Numbered from the stretch's first letter, positions 23,501-34,399 are shown. The stretch: 64,000 nt of DNA from Sarcophilus harrisii (GCF_902635505.1 NC_045426.1:361447138-361511137), one strand, 5' to 3'. Notes: a model not told the origin generated them from the letters alone. Numbers and translations are program-made.

Positions 23501-26500
23501 GTGTTTGTTGTTGTATTTCAAATTGAGATCAATATGCAAAGAAAGAACAAACCACATTATTCAGAAATCAGAAGACATCACCGGCAAAAGTCTTGGGGAC
23601 TAGATTGTGATGGTGTTTTATATGTTCTAGGTAGTACCAATCTGAACTTGGGATTCTTTCCCAAGTTCAGATTGGTACTACCCATATGCAATGGATAGGC
23701 TATTGAAAATGAATCTCTTAGAGGAAGAGTAGGAGCTATAGGTAGGAGCTAGATTCTTCTCTGTATCTCATAGTAGTGAATGTGGAAATGATCAATAAAT
23801 AACTGTTGATTGAAAAAAATCCAACAACTGCTAAAGTCTAGAGATGTCTCTGGGTTCTAGAACATTAGGCAAGCAAAGAATGTGCTCTGATATAACCAAA
23901 ATGAAAGGGTATGGGCTCAGGACTACTCTAGCTAAATGAGAAGAGACTGAAATCACCAGAGGGTTGACCTAGAAATGATGAGTATTTTCAGGTATAGCAA
24001 CCCAGGAAGCCTATCTATTAGTGTATAGAGGGCCTGAAATTTGGACCAGCAGAGTGATGAAACCAGAGATCCTTGAAGAACATACTTAAAACAAGATCAG
24101 TCAGTTTTTTATTCATTTGCAAAGTAAAAATAAATGAAAAATTTCAAAAACTTTATATTAGTATAATTTTCTTAATCTTTTAGTAAGAACCAAATGCTAA
24201 TGGTTTTCTTAGTTGGTTTTTAACTATTAATAGTTTTTAATAGCTGAAAACTACACTAAGATTTTTAGGACATTCCATATACCTTACAAGACATTATAAA
24301 CAAATTAAGTCGTTATTATTATTAATAATTACTTAACAGATACATACCTGAGATTGCCAGAAATCCACCATCTCTGTCTCTGGGTTTTCCTTACCATATG
24401 ATTGAAAGAGTTCATCCATAGTCTCTTGTACCTCTGCCACTACCTGAAATTTAAAATTTGTGTAGATATGTATGTATACATATGTGTGCTTATCTATATG
24501 TGTACAGATAAGCACACATATACCTATATGAACAGACAAAAATATCTGTATTCTCATTACAAAATAGCTCTTGTTTAATTATGTAAATTATCATAAAGTA
24601 GCCTCCAAATAAGGCAAAGTTAAGCAATACCTGCGATAAAAGGGGTCATTCTCAATATTTAAAAAATAAAATCTCTCCCAACTCTAATAGGACTAATTAT
24701 ATACTTATATCTTCATCAGTTAGCATTTAACCTAATATGGTACCCTCATAAAACATTTCATAGGTTCTCAAGACTTAAGAAATAGAAAAAACCTGAGATG
24801 CCCATCAATGAGAAAATGGCTACAAAGTGTGGCATTTGAATAAATCAATAAACATTTACTAAGCAAACATTTACTAAGCACCTTCTATATGTTAGGCAGT
24901 GAGAGAAAATGCCAGAGATGAGAATATCTTGTTCTTGTTAGGAAGCTAGGGTCACTGGATTAAAGGGTATGTATTGAGGAGCAAGATATAAGAAGATTTA
25001 GAAATGGGAGGGAGATAGGTTATAAAGAACATTTTGTATTTGATCTTGGAGGCAACAGAAAGCCACTGGAATTTACTGAGTTCGGGGAAAGGAGTGAGAC
25101 AAATCAGACCTGCATTTTAGGAAAATCACTTTAGTAGCTGAATGGAGGATGGACTAGAAAAGAGAGAGATTAGAGGCAGGTAGACCCACCAGAAGGCTAT
25201 TGCAATAGTACTGTGTGAGGTAACAAGGGCCTATATTAGAGTGATGGCAATGTCACAAGAGAGCAGAGACCCTATATTCCAGAGATTTTGCCAAAGTGAA
25301 ATCAACAGGTCTTAGCAACAGCTTGCATATTTTTGGGGGGGTGAGGAGGAAAGGTAAGAGATAATGAGGAGTCCAGCATTATTTAGAAAATGAGTAATGA
25401 AATCCAGAGTGATGTCTACATTTTAAATCTAAATAATTAGGAAAAAGATGTTGCCCTCTCTAGTAACAGGGAAGTGGGTGGGGGAGGAAGAGAGGGACAG
25501 AATTTAAGGGAAAAAATAATGAGTTCAATTTTGGACATGTTGAGTTTAAGTTGTCTACTGGACGTCCCAGATTGAGATGTCTAAATGGCAATTGGAGATT
25601 TGAGACTGAAAGTCAAGAGTATTTTGGCCTGGAGAGGTAGATTTGAGAGTTATCTTCAGAAATGGTAATTAAATCCATGAGATCACCAAATCGAATAATA
25701 TATAAAAAGAAGAGAAAAGGACCCAAGACAGAATTCTAAGGAACACTTACATTATTAGAGTGTATGATCTAGAAGTGAAAGGGGTACAGGGAAATATAGT
25801 TGTAATCCTTCCCTGATCTTAAGAGTGCTATTGTTCTAACAATCTGTCTGCCAATGATTCTAAAGTCATCCAGTCTTAGGATAGATCTACAAAAAGATAG
25901 ATAAATACATAATCTGCTGGTCAGTGAAAACCAAGTTCCTGAGACAATAGTGAAGAGACCACTCCTCAGTGCTATAAAATCAGCAACATGAAGAACTGGA
26001 ATCACTCTGTCTTTTCCTATAAATTTTTCTTCTTGCTCCTGGTTCTTTGCCAAATCCTTTTGGAACTCATCCTGCATCAATTGGCGTTTCAATTACAACA
26101 AATTTTGTCCCTTGACATGGAGATGGATTCAAGCCTGAAAATTCTTTTGAGACATATCGAAGCATGGATATGTGACTCCAACCTCTTGGGATCTCCTTTT
26201 GAACTGCAATAAAAGAGAATCCAGCAAAGGAGACAGAAAAGGAGCAGTCATATAGGCAGGAAGAAAATCAGGAGATAATATTATCCCCCAAGCACAGAGA
26301 GAAGAGAGAGTCAAGAAGAAAGAACAAGATCAAAGTCTGCAAGAGATCAAGGAGAATGCAGTTTGAGAACAGGATGTTGGGTTTGGAAGGAATATCATAG
26401 AATATATAGTACCAAAAATTTATTAATATGAAGAATTCAAAGAAGCATGGGAAGATATATTTGCAATTGTGATTGCAAAGTGAAATAAGCAAAACTAGGA

Positions 26501-29500
26501 GAAAATATATATTGCAACAATCTAAGTGGATAGAACAATGACAATAACAAAAGAAAGTGGACATTATTATAATCCCCAAGATACTTGACTTGAGATAAGA
26601 GCTGACAATGTACCCCACTTGCTTTTTTGAAAAGACAGGGGCCTGTAACTGTAGAATACTGTTGTCTGTCAGATTCTGTTGATGTGAATTGACTTTTTTT
26701 TTTGCTGCTGTTGTTCAGTAGTAGTATATATAGTAGTTAAAGTAACCCTGTAGACCCTATTATCCATGAGGTTTTCTAGGTAAAGATACTGGAGTGGTTT
26801 GTTATTTCCTTTTTCAAGGGGTTAAGACAAACAAGTTAAGGGACTTTGCCAGGGTCACACACAGTATATGTTTAAGGCCAGATGTGAATTCAAGCTTTCC
26901 TGATTCTAGGCCCAGTGCTTTTTCCACTGAACCACCTAACAGGCTGATTTTACTAAAAAACCTTCTTTCTCCATCCTTTTAAAAAATGTGAATTACAAAT
27001 GATGACTGACTCACAGGATAAGGGAAGGGAGAAAGGGAAAAATGAACTCATAAATGATATAAAAATGATCTATAAAAATAGTTAAATAGGTAAAAGAGGT
27101 GTAGTAGCTAGTCATTCTGACATTCAGGGATAGCAGCTAAACATGCCCTCAAATCAATAAAAGGAAGGGAACAAGAACATTGAAATCTTGAGAAGGAGAG
27201 ACAAAGACCCTAGGACATTGTAAGACCATAATTAGAAAGCCATTGCCTATAGATAAAGAGAAATAGAGTAAGACATGTCTAGCATACTACTATCAGAAGA
27301 AGGAAGCATGTCACCTGGTAACTTCCTATTTTAATTACTCTTGCCAATTAGTCTTAATGATGTTAAAGGAGTTGAAGTGCTATTAGAATATAAATGTGAC
27401 AATTTTCCAATAACATTCTTTAAAAACCATCACTTAAAATGTTTCTATGTTCTGGCACAAGGCCCCATTTGCCCTACTCTAGGTCTGGCTGCATAACACA
27501 CAGCTAAGAGGACCAACAATCTGTCTCTTGATCTTTTCTCAGGTTGTTCTCCTCATCCCAAACTCCCCCACTTACCTCCAAGTAAGTGATATAATATCAA
27601 AAAAGAGGAATAGTTTCTTTTTGAATTTCACAACTAAAAACCCTAATGAGGCCTACAGAGTGAGGTATATACCAGGATACATTCAAATGAAAATGTAGGC
27701 ATGTAAAGTTCTTTTAAGGCTAAAATTTAGAACTAGCTGGCCAGAGAAAGAAAGGCAATGAAAAGTTGAGAAATTGTAGATAGTAAAGATACCAGTTCTC
27801 AAATACCCTTGAGGTTAGCTATATGCTTTCTGACAAGAAACTGATTTAGTTTTCATCTTGATGTGACCAGAGTCAGAAAAGTAACTGATAGTAGTAGTAG
27901 TAGTAGTAGTAGATATATGTTTATCCAATTAAATTTTTTAAAAAAAGATGCCCTTGAAAGATTCACATTTAGTGATTCAGAGGAAAACTCTGAGAATGCA
28001 ACTGCCTGTCTTTTATCAGTTATTTGATATTTTTGTTAAGTATTCATTAATATCTCTTTCACTAGCCAGTCATTTAGAAGCAACCTCTCCATGTGCCTTG
28101 AAATGAGGCTAAGAACACTTACCAGATATTAAATGAGCACACAGAAGTATATTGTTATTTAGTCGTTTTTCAGTATCCAACTCTTCATGATCCCATTTGG
28201 GGTTTTCTTGGCAGAGATGACTGGAGAAGTCTGCCATTTCCTTCTCTAACTCATTTTACAGATGAGGAAACTAAGGCAAACAGGCTTAAGTGACTAGAGT
28301 CCCAATTAAAATAGAGTCTGAGGCTGAATTTGAAATCGGAATCCTTCTGAATATTAGTCACTTAATCATATTAGCATTCTACTTACCCTCTCTCGATAAA
28401 CGAATCCCAAAATAAAAGCTGCTGCTTCTGTGATAAACATCAGCAAAAGAATGGCCAGGAACTAAGTGAAAAAAGAGATCACTTTATAGTATTTTGAAAT
28501 GTGAAAAAACTAATAGTATCATTCACAAATATTTAAATTTAAATAATATTTTTGTCTTTCTAAATTGAACATTATTGTTTCTCTACATAGATCACACTCT
28601 TTCTATTACTCATAAAGCATCTAGGGAAGGATGACAATGTCAGAAGAGTCCTCATATTATCTAAAGATACATGGAAAAGGCAATCCTCAGCTCAATTACT
28701 TCAAAAACTGGACCTGGATACAATGGAGATTGAGTAAAGAGCTTTTCTGACAATCTGACTTGCCAAATTGGGAAGTGGAAAAAATGTCGCCTTGGTATTC
28801 TTTGACATTTACAATCTGTTTTAAGATGATCTTTCTAGAACGACAACTGACTCCTGTGGAGAAACCATAACCCAAGCAGCCCTTGTAGGCAGCCCAAGAT
28901 GAAGGATATTCACACCAGATTGTCCAGGCTTCAAACCGTAGGGTAAATATCGAAGACTAGCTCTGAATGGCCAAATGTCTCATGACCAGGACTGGAAATA
29001 GGTAAACATAAGAGAAGATTTATTTTTGGGGGGGACTGTACTAATTTTTATGTAACTATATCAATGCTAATTGTTTTTAAAATGTGTCATCTTGTCTAAG
29101 GTTTCTGATAACTATAGTGGGAAGATTCCCTTTTTGTTTCATTAAAAAATGTCTATCTTCCTCTTCATTTGCTATAGAATTCTGATGTGGACATCTGGAT
29201 TCATGACAACAAATGGGTGATTGAAATTTTGATAAAAATTCCTTTCTTATAAATGTATACATAGTCTGTCTCACCATTTAAAAATCTAAATTAGTTTTAA
29301 ACTTTAAATTTGTGGAACTGCTTCCTACTTCTTCAATTCTCTGTTACCAGGGATGGTGATATAAAAGTAAAATAAAAGAAATCTGTAATGCTATTCATAT
29401 AAATATATGAAAATCAAAAGAAAAAGTATAAATCCTATTCTTTGCTACCTCTCCTGTAAAGTCTTTCCTGAACTTACCTGCATTCCCTTCCCTCTATGTC

Positions 29501-32344
29501 ATTTCCCTCCACACCTCTCTCTGTCCTTTGAACTTATCATACTAGCCTTATTTATGATAATTATTTGTGAACATATCTCCTCCGCCAATCCCACTTCATT
29601 AGTGGTGTAAAAGTTTAAAAAGTAGATTCTATCTTGCCTATGTTCATATCCTCAGAGCAGACAGATATTTAATGTTTCTCAAATTGAAAATACATGTTTG
29701 TGAGAGAGAATGAGAGGGAAAGGAGGAGAGAATGGGAGGGAAGGAGAAAGCAAGAGAGGAAGGAAGAAAAAGAATATCTAATTATGATTTGTCTGTATAT
29801 CTAACAATTGTTTATATCTCAATAGGACCTTTATAAAAATGCAAGAGAATATCTTTGCACTCTTAAGGTCAATGCCTAGAAAAAGAGCATTTAAGTTCAA
29901 ATTTATGCAGAATATGAAGTTTATAAGACTCTAAATAGTTGCTGCCAAATATTCATCACTCATAACTGTAAAATTTCATTTTAGATTCAAATTGTGTTTC
30001 AGATGAGGGAGGTTAAAGATGTAGTGCTTGCTTCCCTGTGGTGATAATAGTAACTAATTCTTTTTGAATGTCTTACTTGTCTTGTGCCTAAGGAAACAGG
30101 TAAGGATCCAAGAAAGAATCACAACCCTAAAGAATTTTCAGATTGCCTTGTAGTAATCTTAAGAAAGAAGGATGGCAGAAGTTTCATACTAATTCCCTTT
30201 TGCTTTTAAAACAGTTTAAAACAAGTTACCATCTCTGAATCAATAAATTAATTCTAAAGATAGAGAAAATAGGAACATAAGAATAGCAAATGAAAAAATA
30301 AGTATGCTATTATTTTGAAGGCAATCAAGGTTAAGTTGCTTGCTCAGACATAGAGGTAGGGCTGAATTTGAATGCAAGTCCTGCTAACTTCAGAGTCAAT
30401 GCTTTATCTATTGGACCAGCTAGTTGCCTTAAGGATGTTTTTGTTACAGAGAGCCACAAAAATCACCATTTCTCTCCATTAGTTTGATTGTGTTTCACTT
30501 CTATTAGTTATAATAACACAGCTTAGTCCCTCACATTAGATTACAAAGTGTCATTATTTCTTTCTTTAACTAGGTTGGAATTTGCTTTTGTTAAACTTTA
30601 TAACCAATAAGAAGCAGGCAAATACAAATTAAGCAAACACTGCCTTTTGTTTTTTAAAATAATCTTGATAAAGACACAGACTGAATGTGCCCTGTTAATG
30701 AAGATCTTTGCCAGAAATCATCTATGGATATCAAGGTGCCATTGTCAGTGTTCACTGTCTAAAAAATAGTGTCTTTCCTGGGCAGCTGTTAGTAAAAAAA
30801 TATAAGTAAAATATCTGAAAAAAAGCATTTTCTGCTTTATGGATTATGGGATGACAGTTTCTTCTATGAGCTTCCAGATTAGAGATGAACATGATTGGTG
30901 TTGTACCTTCATTTTATGCACATTTCTTGGAACCTCTATGAGTTTGGAAAACCTCCTGACAATGAAATGTTAAGAACCCAGAATGCTTAGGGAAAGAAAT
31001 GTGTTCTGAATGCAAGGTTAACAGAAAATTAAGCAGATATTTGATTTCCTTTAAATTCTTAAAATTTTCTTGTTTTTGTTTTGTTTTAAAGGAAAAAACC
31101 CTTCCTAAAAAGAATGAGTTGAATTTTCTGTCTTAGTTGATTGACTAAGTAGTTGAATTGTTTTTTGATGACTGAGAAATCAGTTGGTACTTAGCACATA
31201 CTGTCATCCAGAAATAATATCACTTATTTATGAAAATGTTTTATTCCATAAATTAAAAAAATTAAGTAAATAAAATTTTGTAAAAGAAAAATCACTTTAT
31301 CACAATTTAGGTTTATAGATGCAGAAGATATATGGACTGAATGTATACTAACCTTGTAACAAAAACACTATAATTCTTTAAATAATAATACTCTAATACA
31401 TAATAATATATATTACATAATATATATTATCATGTATATAATAATAATGAGCTTTAGGATTGGGTTAGGGAGGTTTTTGTGGGGGGAGAGGGTTTGGTCA
31501 TTATGTATCTCTTTCAAAGTACTAAAAATGTTCAACTCTTTTAAAAGGGTTTTTTTTTTTTTTTTTTAAGGTTTTTAAGTTTTATAAGGTTTTTAAGGTT
31601 TTGATAAATTTTGTTGTATTTAATCCAGGTTTTATTGTGCTTGCTAGTTCTCATTTCTCTTTCTTCCTTTCAGTGCCCTCCCCTATGTTCTCTTTGTTTC
31701 ATACTTTTAAGAATAATCATCAACCCACCCATATACCCATCCCTGTAATCCCTCTTCTTGAGGCCTGTGCTTGTTTCTGTGATAGGGTATCTATCAGGAT
31801 TTTGCTAGAAGAATGCTCTGAAAATATGTATGGGAAGGACAAGAGTCAATGCAAGGGGTGCTAGAGTCAGAGCTAGGAAACTGATTATTACATTTACAAT
31901 GTGAGCATTTATACTTTGGTCATCAGCAAAGGTTGCAGGTTAGGGCTTGATTTGTTGTTTTGTTGACGGTCTAAACTAAGAATTGATCTATTACTAAAAG
32001 TGATAAAGTGTTAACAATGCAGAATATTAAATTTAAAAATGTGTCCTGTATACATTTTCTACCTCTCCCAAGCTAATTGTTAAATATTTAACAGCATGCT
32101 CTTAATTCAGCCCTGCAGTTTCTAGAAAGGAAACCACCAAATTAATACTTACAAATCGCAGGCCAATTTGGGATTCTTTAATCGTGACAAAGCAACCAGT
32201 CACCCCAAGGAAAAGCATCACACCAGCAACTATTATGATAATGACGGCAGGCAACAAGATCTGTTCATCCCTGAAGAAAGCATCAAAGTCCTCATAGGAT
32301 GAGATGAAACGTCCTCCCACAAATCCAAGGGTGGCTCCTGCAGC
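17461..32344 (-). CDS. Tetraspanin of the TSPAN3/TSPAN36 type, exons 2-7, first exon not located
   Basis: Six minus-strand exons at 32153-32344, 28387-28461, 24348-24443, 22728-22880, 18077-18160 and 17461-17547 read 228 residues without interruption. All introns are phase 0 and GT-AG, the same layout as TSPAN3. In order the translation shows the end of TM1; a short outer loop; TM2 (LLPAVIIIIVAGVMLFLGV); TM3 with its buried Glu (MFITEAAAFILGF); the large outer loop with CCG, PQSCC, NCSG and GC (six cysteines, several N-glycosylation sequons); TM4 (MIVILGFAVVKFFGMLSIL); and a short tail ending GYQPLNSGVFA. GYQPL is a YxxPhi sorting signal like that of CD63, suggesting cycling between the plasma membrane and late endosomes. 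Adding a first exon of about 21 residues gives about 249, close to TSPAN3 (253). The tail and TM4 fit TSPAN36 better than TSPAN3. Family membership is firm; the exact ortholog is inference. Confidence 0.93.
18077..18160 (-). CDS. Tetraspanin exon 6 (last loop cysteine, TM4)
   Basis: 84 nt, 28 codons, acceptor TTCTCATCAG, donor GTATTT. It encodes GCAVVMELRIKELINYIMIV then ILGFAVVK, meaning the GC motif that closes the large loop and the first half of TM4. Confidence 0.94.
18461..18482 (+). repeat. (ATTAG)4 pentanucleotide repeat
   Basis: Four exact ATTAG units flanked by a direct repeat ataatgtata on both sides (18452-18461, 18481-18490). Confidence 0.85.
19125..19474 (+). mobile_element. Old L1 fragment (5'/ORF1 side)
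   Basis: Carries 'aagttctggagaaaataattg', similar to marsupial L1 upstream of ORF1. It is in tetraspanin intron 5. Confidence 0.4.
19475..19645 (+). mobile_element. hAT-type DNA transposon remnant
   Basis: 'tttttaaacttttttt', 'ttcatgaagcctaagaacc', 'ttctcagaatgctttttt' and 'aatacaatcattg' match the copy at 55585-55775 part by part. Confidence 0.55.
19650..20740 (+). mobile_element. Marsupial L1 ORF1 remnant
   Basis: Contains the L1 ORF1 series 'cagttcaagtaccaagg', 'cagtcagaatgatcacc', 'ttataaccaagaataactta' and 'ttctgatgaaatgatc'. Open frames are short, so it is inactive. Confidence 0.65.
20740..21490 (+). mobile_element. Old marsupial L1 3' UTR with internal hAT-like segment
   Basis: 'actgatgcagggtgaagtgag' marks the L1 end, and the part from 21345 (gcaagcatatgaaatag) parallels 34940-35045. 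A segment at 20890-21000 repeats the hAT-like phrases 'tttcatgaaacctaaaaatc' and 'ttctcagaatg'. Confidence 0.6.
21718..22094 (+). mobile_element. 5'-truncated young L1 with 16-bp target duplication
   Basis: L1 3' UTR of the same subfamily as 13210 and 35070, ending in an A-rich tail. Flanked by identical tatattaaccattcta copies at 21702-21717 and 22095-22110. Confidence 0.93.
22395..22535 (+). mobile_element. Degraded marsupial SINE
   Basis: Carries 'ggcctcagaattaggaagac', then 'cacaagtcacttaatctctc'. It sits near the donor side of tetraspanin exon 5. Confidence 0.65.
22728..22880 (-). CDS. Tetraspanin exon 5 (CCG and PxSCC motifs)
   Basis: 153 nt, 51 codons, acceptor TATTTCAG, donor GTAAGG. 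It encodes FQCCGVKNYTDWINREWFN, then SVPQSCCKQEFKNCSG and LNTE. These are the disulfide cysteines that define tetraspanins, with NYT, NRT, NNS and NCS sequons. TSPAN3 reads CCGIHNYSDWENTDWF here. Confidence 0.96.
23221..23275 (+). repeat. (TG)n followed by AT-rich near-palindrome
   Basis: TG units, then tgtaatatat and its near mirror atgtatattaca around 23236-23272, able to form a cruciform. Confidence 0.8.
23631..23681. repeat. Perfect 22-bp inverted repeat with 7-base loop
   Basis: The left arm at 23631-23652 (starts gtagtaccaat) is exactly complementary to the right arm at 23660-23681 (ends attggtactac). The loop is 23653-23659. It lies in tetraspanin intron 4. No mismatch in 22 pairs implies recent origin or selection. 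Confidence 0.95.
24348..24443 (-). CDS. Tetraspanin exon 4 (start of large extracellular loop)
   Basis: 96 nt, 32 codons, acceptor AATTTCAG, donor GTATGT. It encodes VVAEVQETMDELFQSYGK and ends DFWQSQ, helices A/B of the large loop. A perfect 15-bp hairpin (24481-24520) begins about 37 nt upstream of the acceptor. Confidence 0.93.
24481..24520. repeat. Perfect 15-bp inverted repeat beside tetraspanin exon 4
   Basis: tatgtgtgcttatct (24481-24495) pairs exactly with 24506-24520 around a 10-base loop. On the gene strand it ends about 37 nt before the exon 4 acceptor, within branch-point distance. Confidence 0.95.
24835..26380 (+). repeat. Ancient dispersed mammalian repeat, longest copy
   Basis: The order seen is 'aaacatttactaagcacc', 'aggcaacagaaagccac', 'gaaaatcactttagtagctg', 'ggacatgttgagtttaag', 'gagttatcttcagaaatgg', 'tcaaagtctgcaagagatc'. 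These mark one widespread mammalian family whose name I cannot state. Tetraspanin intron 3. Confidence 0.65.
26380..26720 (+). mobile_element. Marsupial L1 3' end
   Basis: 'gtgaaataagcaaaactagg', then 'acaatgacaataacaaaag' and 'gaatactgttgtctgtcag', a known marsupial L1 terminus. Confidence 0.65.
26705..26950 (-). mobile_element. Marsupial SINE
   Basis: Reverse SINE order: 'tgttgttcagtagtag', 'gatactggagtggtttg', 'gccagggtcacacac', 'ttttccactgaaccacc'. Confidence 0.8.
26990..28140. other. Tetraspanin intron 3, nothing recognised
   Basis: No open frame or repeat family recognised apart from a (TAG)n run at 27889-27912. Confidence 0.5.
27889..27912 (+). repeat. (TAG)n trinucleotide repeat
   Basis: About eight uninterrupted TAG units. 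Confidence 0.9.
28150..28365 (-). mobile_element. Marsupial SINE, ends 22 nt before tetraspanin exon 3 donor side
   Basis: 'tgttatttagtcgttttt', 'tttggggttttcttggc', 'ttttacagatgaggaaact'. It is inserted very close to exon 3, in the intron downstream of it. Confidence 0.8.
28387..28461 (-). CDS. Tetraspanin exon 3 (TM3)
   Basis: 75 nt, 25 codons, acceptor TTCACTTAG, donor GTAAGT. It encodes FLAILLLMFITEAAAFILGF and VYRER, which is TM3 with the conserved membrane glutamate, matching LLLVFVTEVVVVVLGYVYR in TSPAN3. Confidence 0.95.
28462..29430. other. Tetraspanin intron 2, nothing recognised
   Basis: Unassigned sequence. 28830-28990 is slightly GC-richer but matches no family I know. Confidence 0.5.
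29430..29690 (+). repeat. L2 fragment
   Basis: Carries 'aaagtctttcctgaactta', 'ctgtcctttgaacttatc' and 'atctcctccgccaatcc', like the L2 3' region. Confidence 0.55.
29700..29772 (+). repeat. Purine tract (GAGA/GGAA)n
   Basis: About 70 nt of nearly pure purine. Confidence 0.9.
30315..30440 (-). mobile_element. Marsupial SINE fragment
   Basis: 'ggttaagttgcttgctcag', 'aagtcctgctaacttcagag', 'gaccagctagttgcc'. Confidence 0.7.
30440..32152. other. Tetraspanin intron 2, nothing recognised
   Basis: AT-rich, with an ATA-rich patch (31380-31450) and a T-run at 31551-31568. No gene or repeat was identified. Confidence 0.5.
32153..32344 (-). CDS. Tetraspanin exon 2 (TM1 end, small loop, TM2)
   Basis: 192 nt, 64 codons, acceptor GCATTTCAG, donor GTAAGT. 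It encodes AAGATLGFVGGRF, then SSYEDFDAFFRDEQ, then TM2 and CFVTIKESQIGLRF. The stretch aligns residue by residue with human TSPAN3 exon 2 (GAAGILCYVGAYVF, then CCATIRESRCGL). Confidence 0.95.
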
Positions 32345-33350
32345 CTGAAATGCATGAGAGTTATTTTCCCCACTTAACCAAATGCCATTAAAATAAATCC
32401 ATTGAGATGAAAAAAAAAAAAATCAGAAAAAAAAACCCACAAGACAAAAAAACCCCACCTCTCTCTTTTCAGGGAAAGAGGGTAAGGGAAATTACAGATG
32501 CAGAATATGGCATGTGCTACTCTCAGATGCAATCTCTGTCCCATTACAAGGGAGGGTTCAATTGAGAAGCATTTATGTGAAGAAGTAACTATGATTTACA
32601 AACAAAATATTTTGAAACTGATATGATATACAAACAAAATAGAAAAACCTCCTTCTCCCTTTCCCTCCCCCCAATTTGGCCACTGGATGACAAACATTCA
32701 GTCAAATTAAAAAATGTGGCCTCAATGTCATACTTTCAGACTTGTGAGATTGCCGCTTTATCCTTTGCTGTCCTTATTGATTAGTATTCAAACATCACAT
32801 TTTCTGTGCTGTATATCACATTTTCTGGATTATGTCTCTTCTGGAGGGAGATATCAAAAAATTTTTTAAAAATTGGGATTTTCCCAATTTTAGGCACACG
32901 AGATGGTATGGTAGTGACACCAGGAAACCATTTTGCCTGGAGAATAAAACTTAAAAAAGAAATACTGGGTCTCCCTAAATACACTAGCTACTCTCAGATC
33001 CAATCCCTTCACTGATTGGCAGAGGAGCTTCAAGCTGCTCAATTTCCAACCAGAGCCAGTTAAGTCCCACTCCTTTTCTCGATCCCACTTCCCAGGAAGT
33101 GCTGGATTTAGTGTGGCTATCACACCTGACTTAGCCCACTGGGCTAAAAGGGACTTTAACCACACCTGACTAAAGGATCCAGCCTTCTAATAGCAGGTAT
33201 TACAAGATGTACCTGGCTAAGAATGCTTAGAGGACCCAAAAGAAAGTGACCTACCATGTGCTTAAAAATCATCAGGGAAGTAAATGCTGCTGGATGCCAT
33301 AAATTGCATTGAGAATCTGCAGCATAATGACTCATAGGTGATTATAGTAG
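32345..33350. other. Upstream of tetraspanin exon 2, no first exon seen
   Basis: Searched on the minus strand for a short exon ending in FW plus a GT donor; none found. A small inverted repeat (aaaattggga/tcccaatttt) lies near 32870. Confidence 0.5.
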
Positions 33351-33760
33351 AAAGAACTCTGAACTAAGGATTAAGAACAGAAGGAAAATCCCAAGTGGAG
33401 TTCATGAAGGGCCAAACATGACTGAAATGACCGAACAATGAAGCACTGTAATTAAAAGAATTGAGAAAGGTTTTTATAGAAGGTGGGATTTTAATTGGGA
33501 CTTAAAGGAAGCCAAGGAGGTCTGTATCAAGTGGAGGAGGAAGATCATTCCAGGCATGGGGGGGGTTACTAGAGAGAACCCAGACACAGAACAACCAGGA
33601 GGAGGCCAGAGTTACTGGAGTGAAGGATGCCTATGGGGAAGTAAGGAGATGGGAAAGGAAGGAGGATGTTAAGTAGCAAAGGGGCTTTCACCACTGGCTT
33701 CAGAGGTTGCTTGGATGGGAAGGTAGGGGATGAAAAAACAGTGACTGAGCTCACCTGGAG
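33350..33760 (+). repeat. Ancient dispersed mammalian repeat (copy)
   Basis: 'ggtgggattttaattgggac', 'gatcattccaggcatgg' and 'ccagagttactggagtg' belong to the same unnamed family as 24835-26380. Confidence 0.55.
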
Positions 33761-33904
33761 GTAGTAACCAGGTACCATCCCTGAGTACCTAGTCAGATTA
33801 ATCACCAGGAGGAGAAACAAGAAATTGAGATTTAATCTGTATTAGGGTTAGTGACCCAGCTGATTTTGCTACTAACCCTTCAAGTTGCCTACTATCTAAC
33901 TAGC

Positions 33905-34170
33905 TCTATTTTCATAATAGTTGGCATTTATATGGTAAAGTTTTAAAATTTGCAAAGGTGCTTTACAAATATTATCTCATGTATCATCTATCCTCCCAAC
34001 AACTCTGTGGAGTAGATGCTATTATTAGTTATTATTCCTGTTTTACAGATGATGAGAAAACTGAAGTAGACAAAAATTAAATAATTTGCCCAAGGTGACA
34101 CAGCAGGTATAATATTTGAGCTCAGATCTCCCTGATTTCAAGTCCAGTGTTCTACTAACTGTCCCATTTA
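33905..34170 (-). repeat. MIR/CORE-SINE, well preserved
   Basis: 'gtgctttacaaatattatctc', 'ttttacagatgatgagaaaac', 'ttgcccaaggtgacacagc', in reverse orientation. Confidence 0.85.
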
Positions 34171-34399
34171 TGTGCTTCTATTTACTCATTAATGGGGCTC
34201 TCATTAATAAATGGAAAACTTCAGTGCTAAATATAGAAAACAATGCTTAATATGTTTTAAGAGCTATATATTTATAATGAATTGAATGATGTATGTAGCT
34301 CTTTGTTTGAAATTATCTTAACATGTATCTTAACATGAGGCTATACCTGAACATATACATTAAAAACAACCACCACCTCATACCATGATAACCTATAGA

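Noticed and set aside
23631-23681. MicroRNA precursor
   Set aside because: Arms of 22 bp with a 7-base loop give a 51-nt fold, shorter than usual precursors, with no extended lower stem.
33569-33820. Candidate tetraspanin first exon near a good donor at about 33766
   Set aside because: The frame (YSGMVPGYYLQ before the donor) lacks the expected SK..FW pattern, and part of it lies in an ancient repeat.
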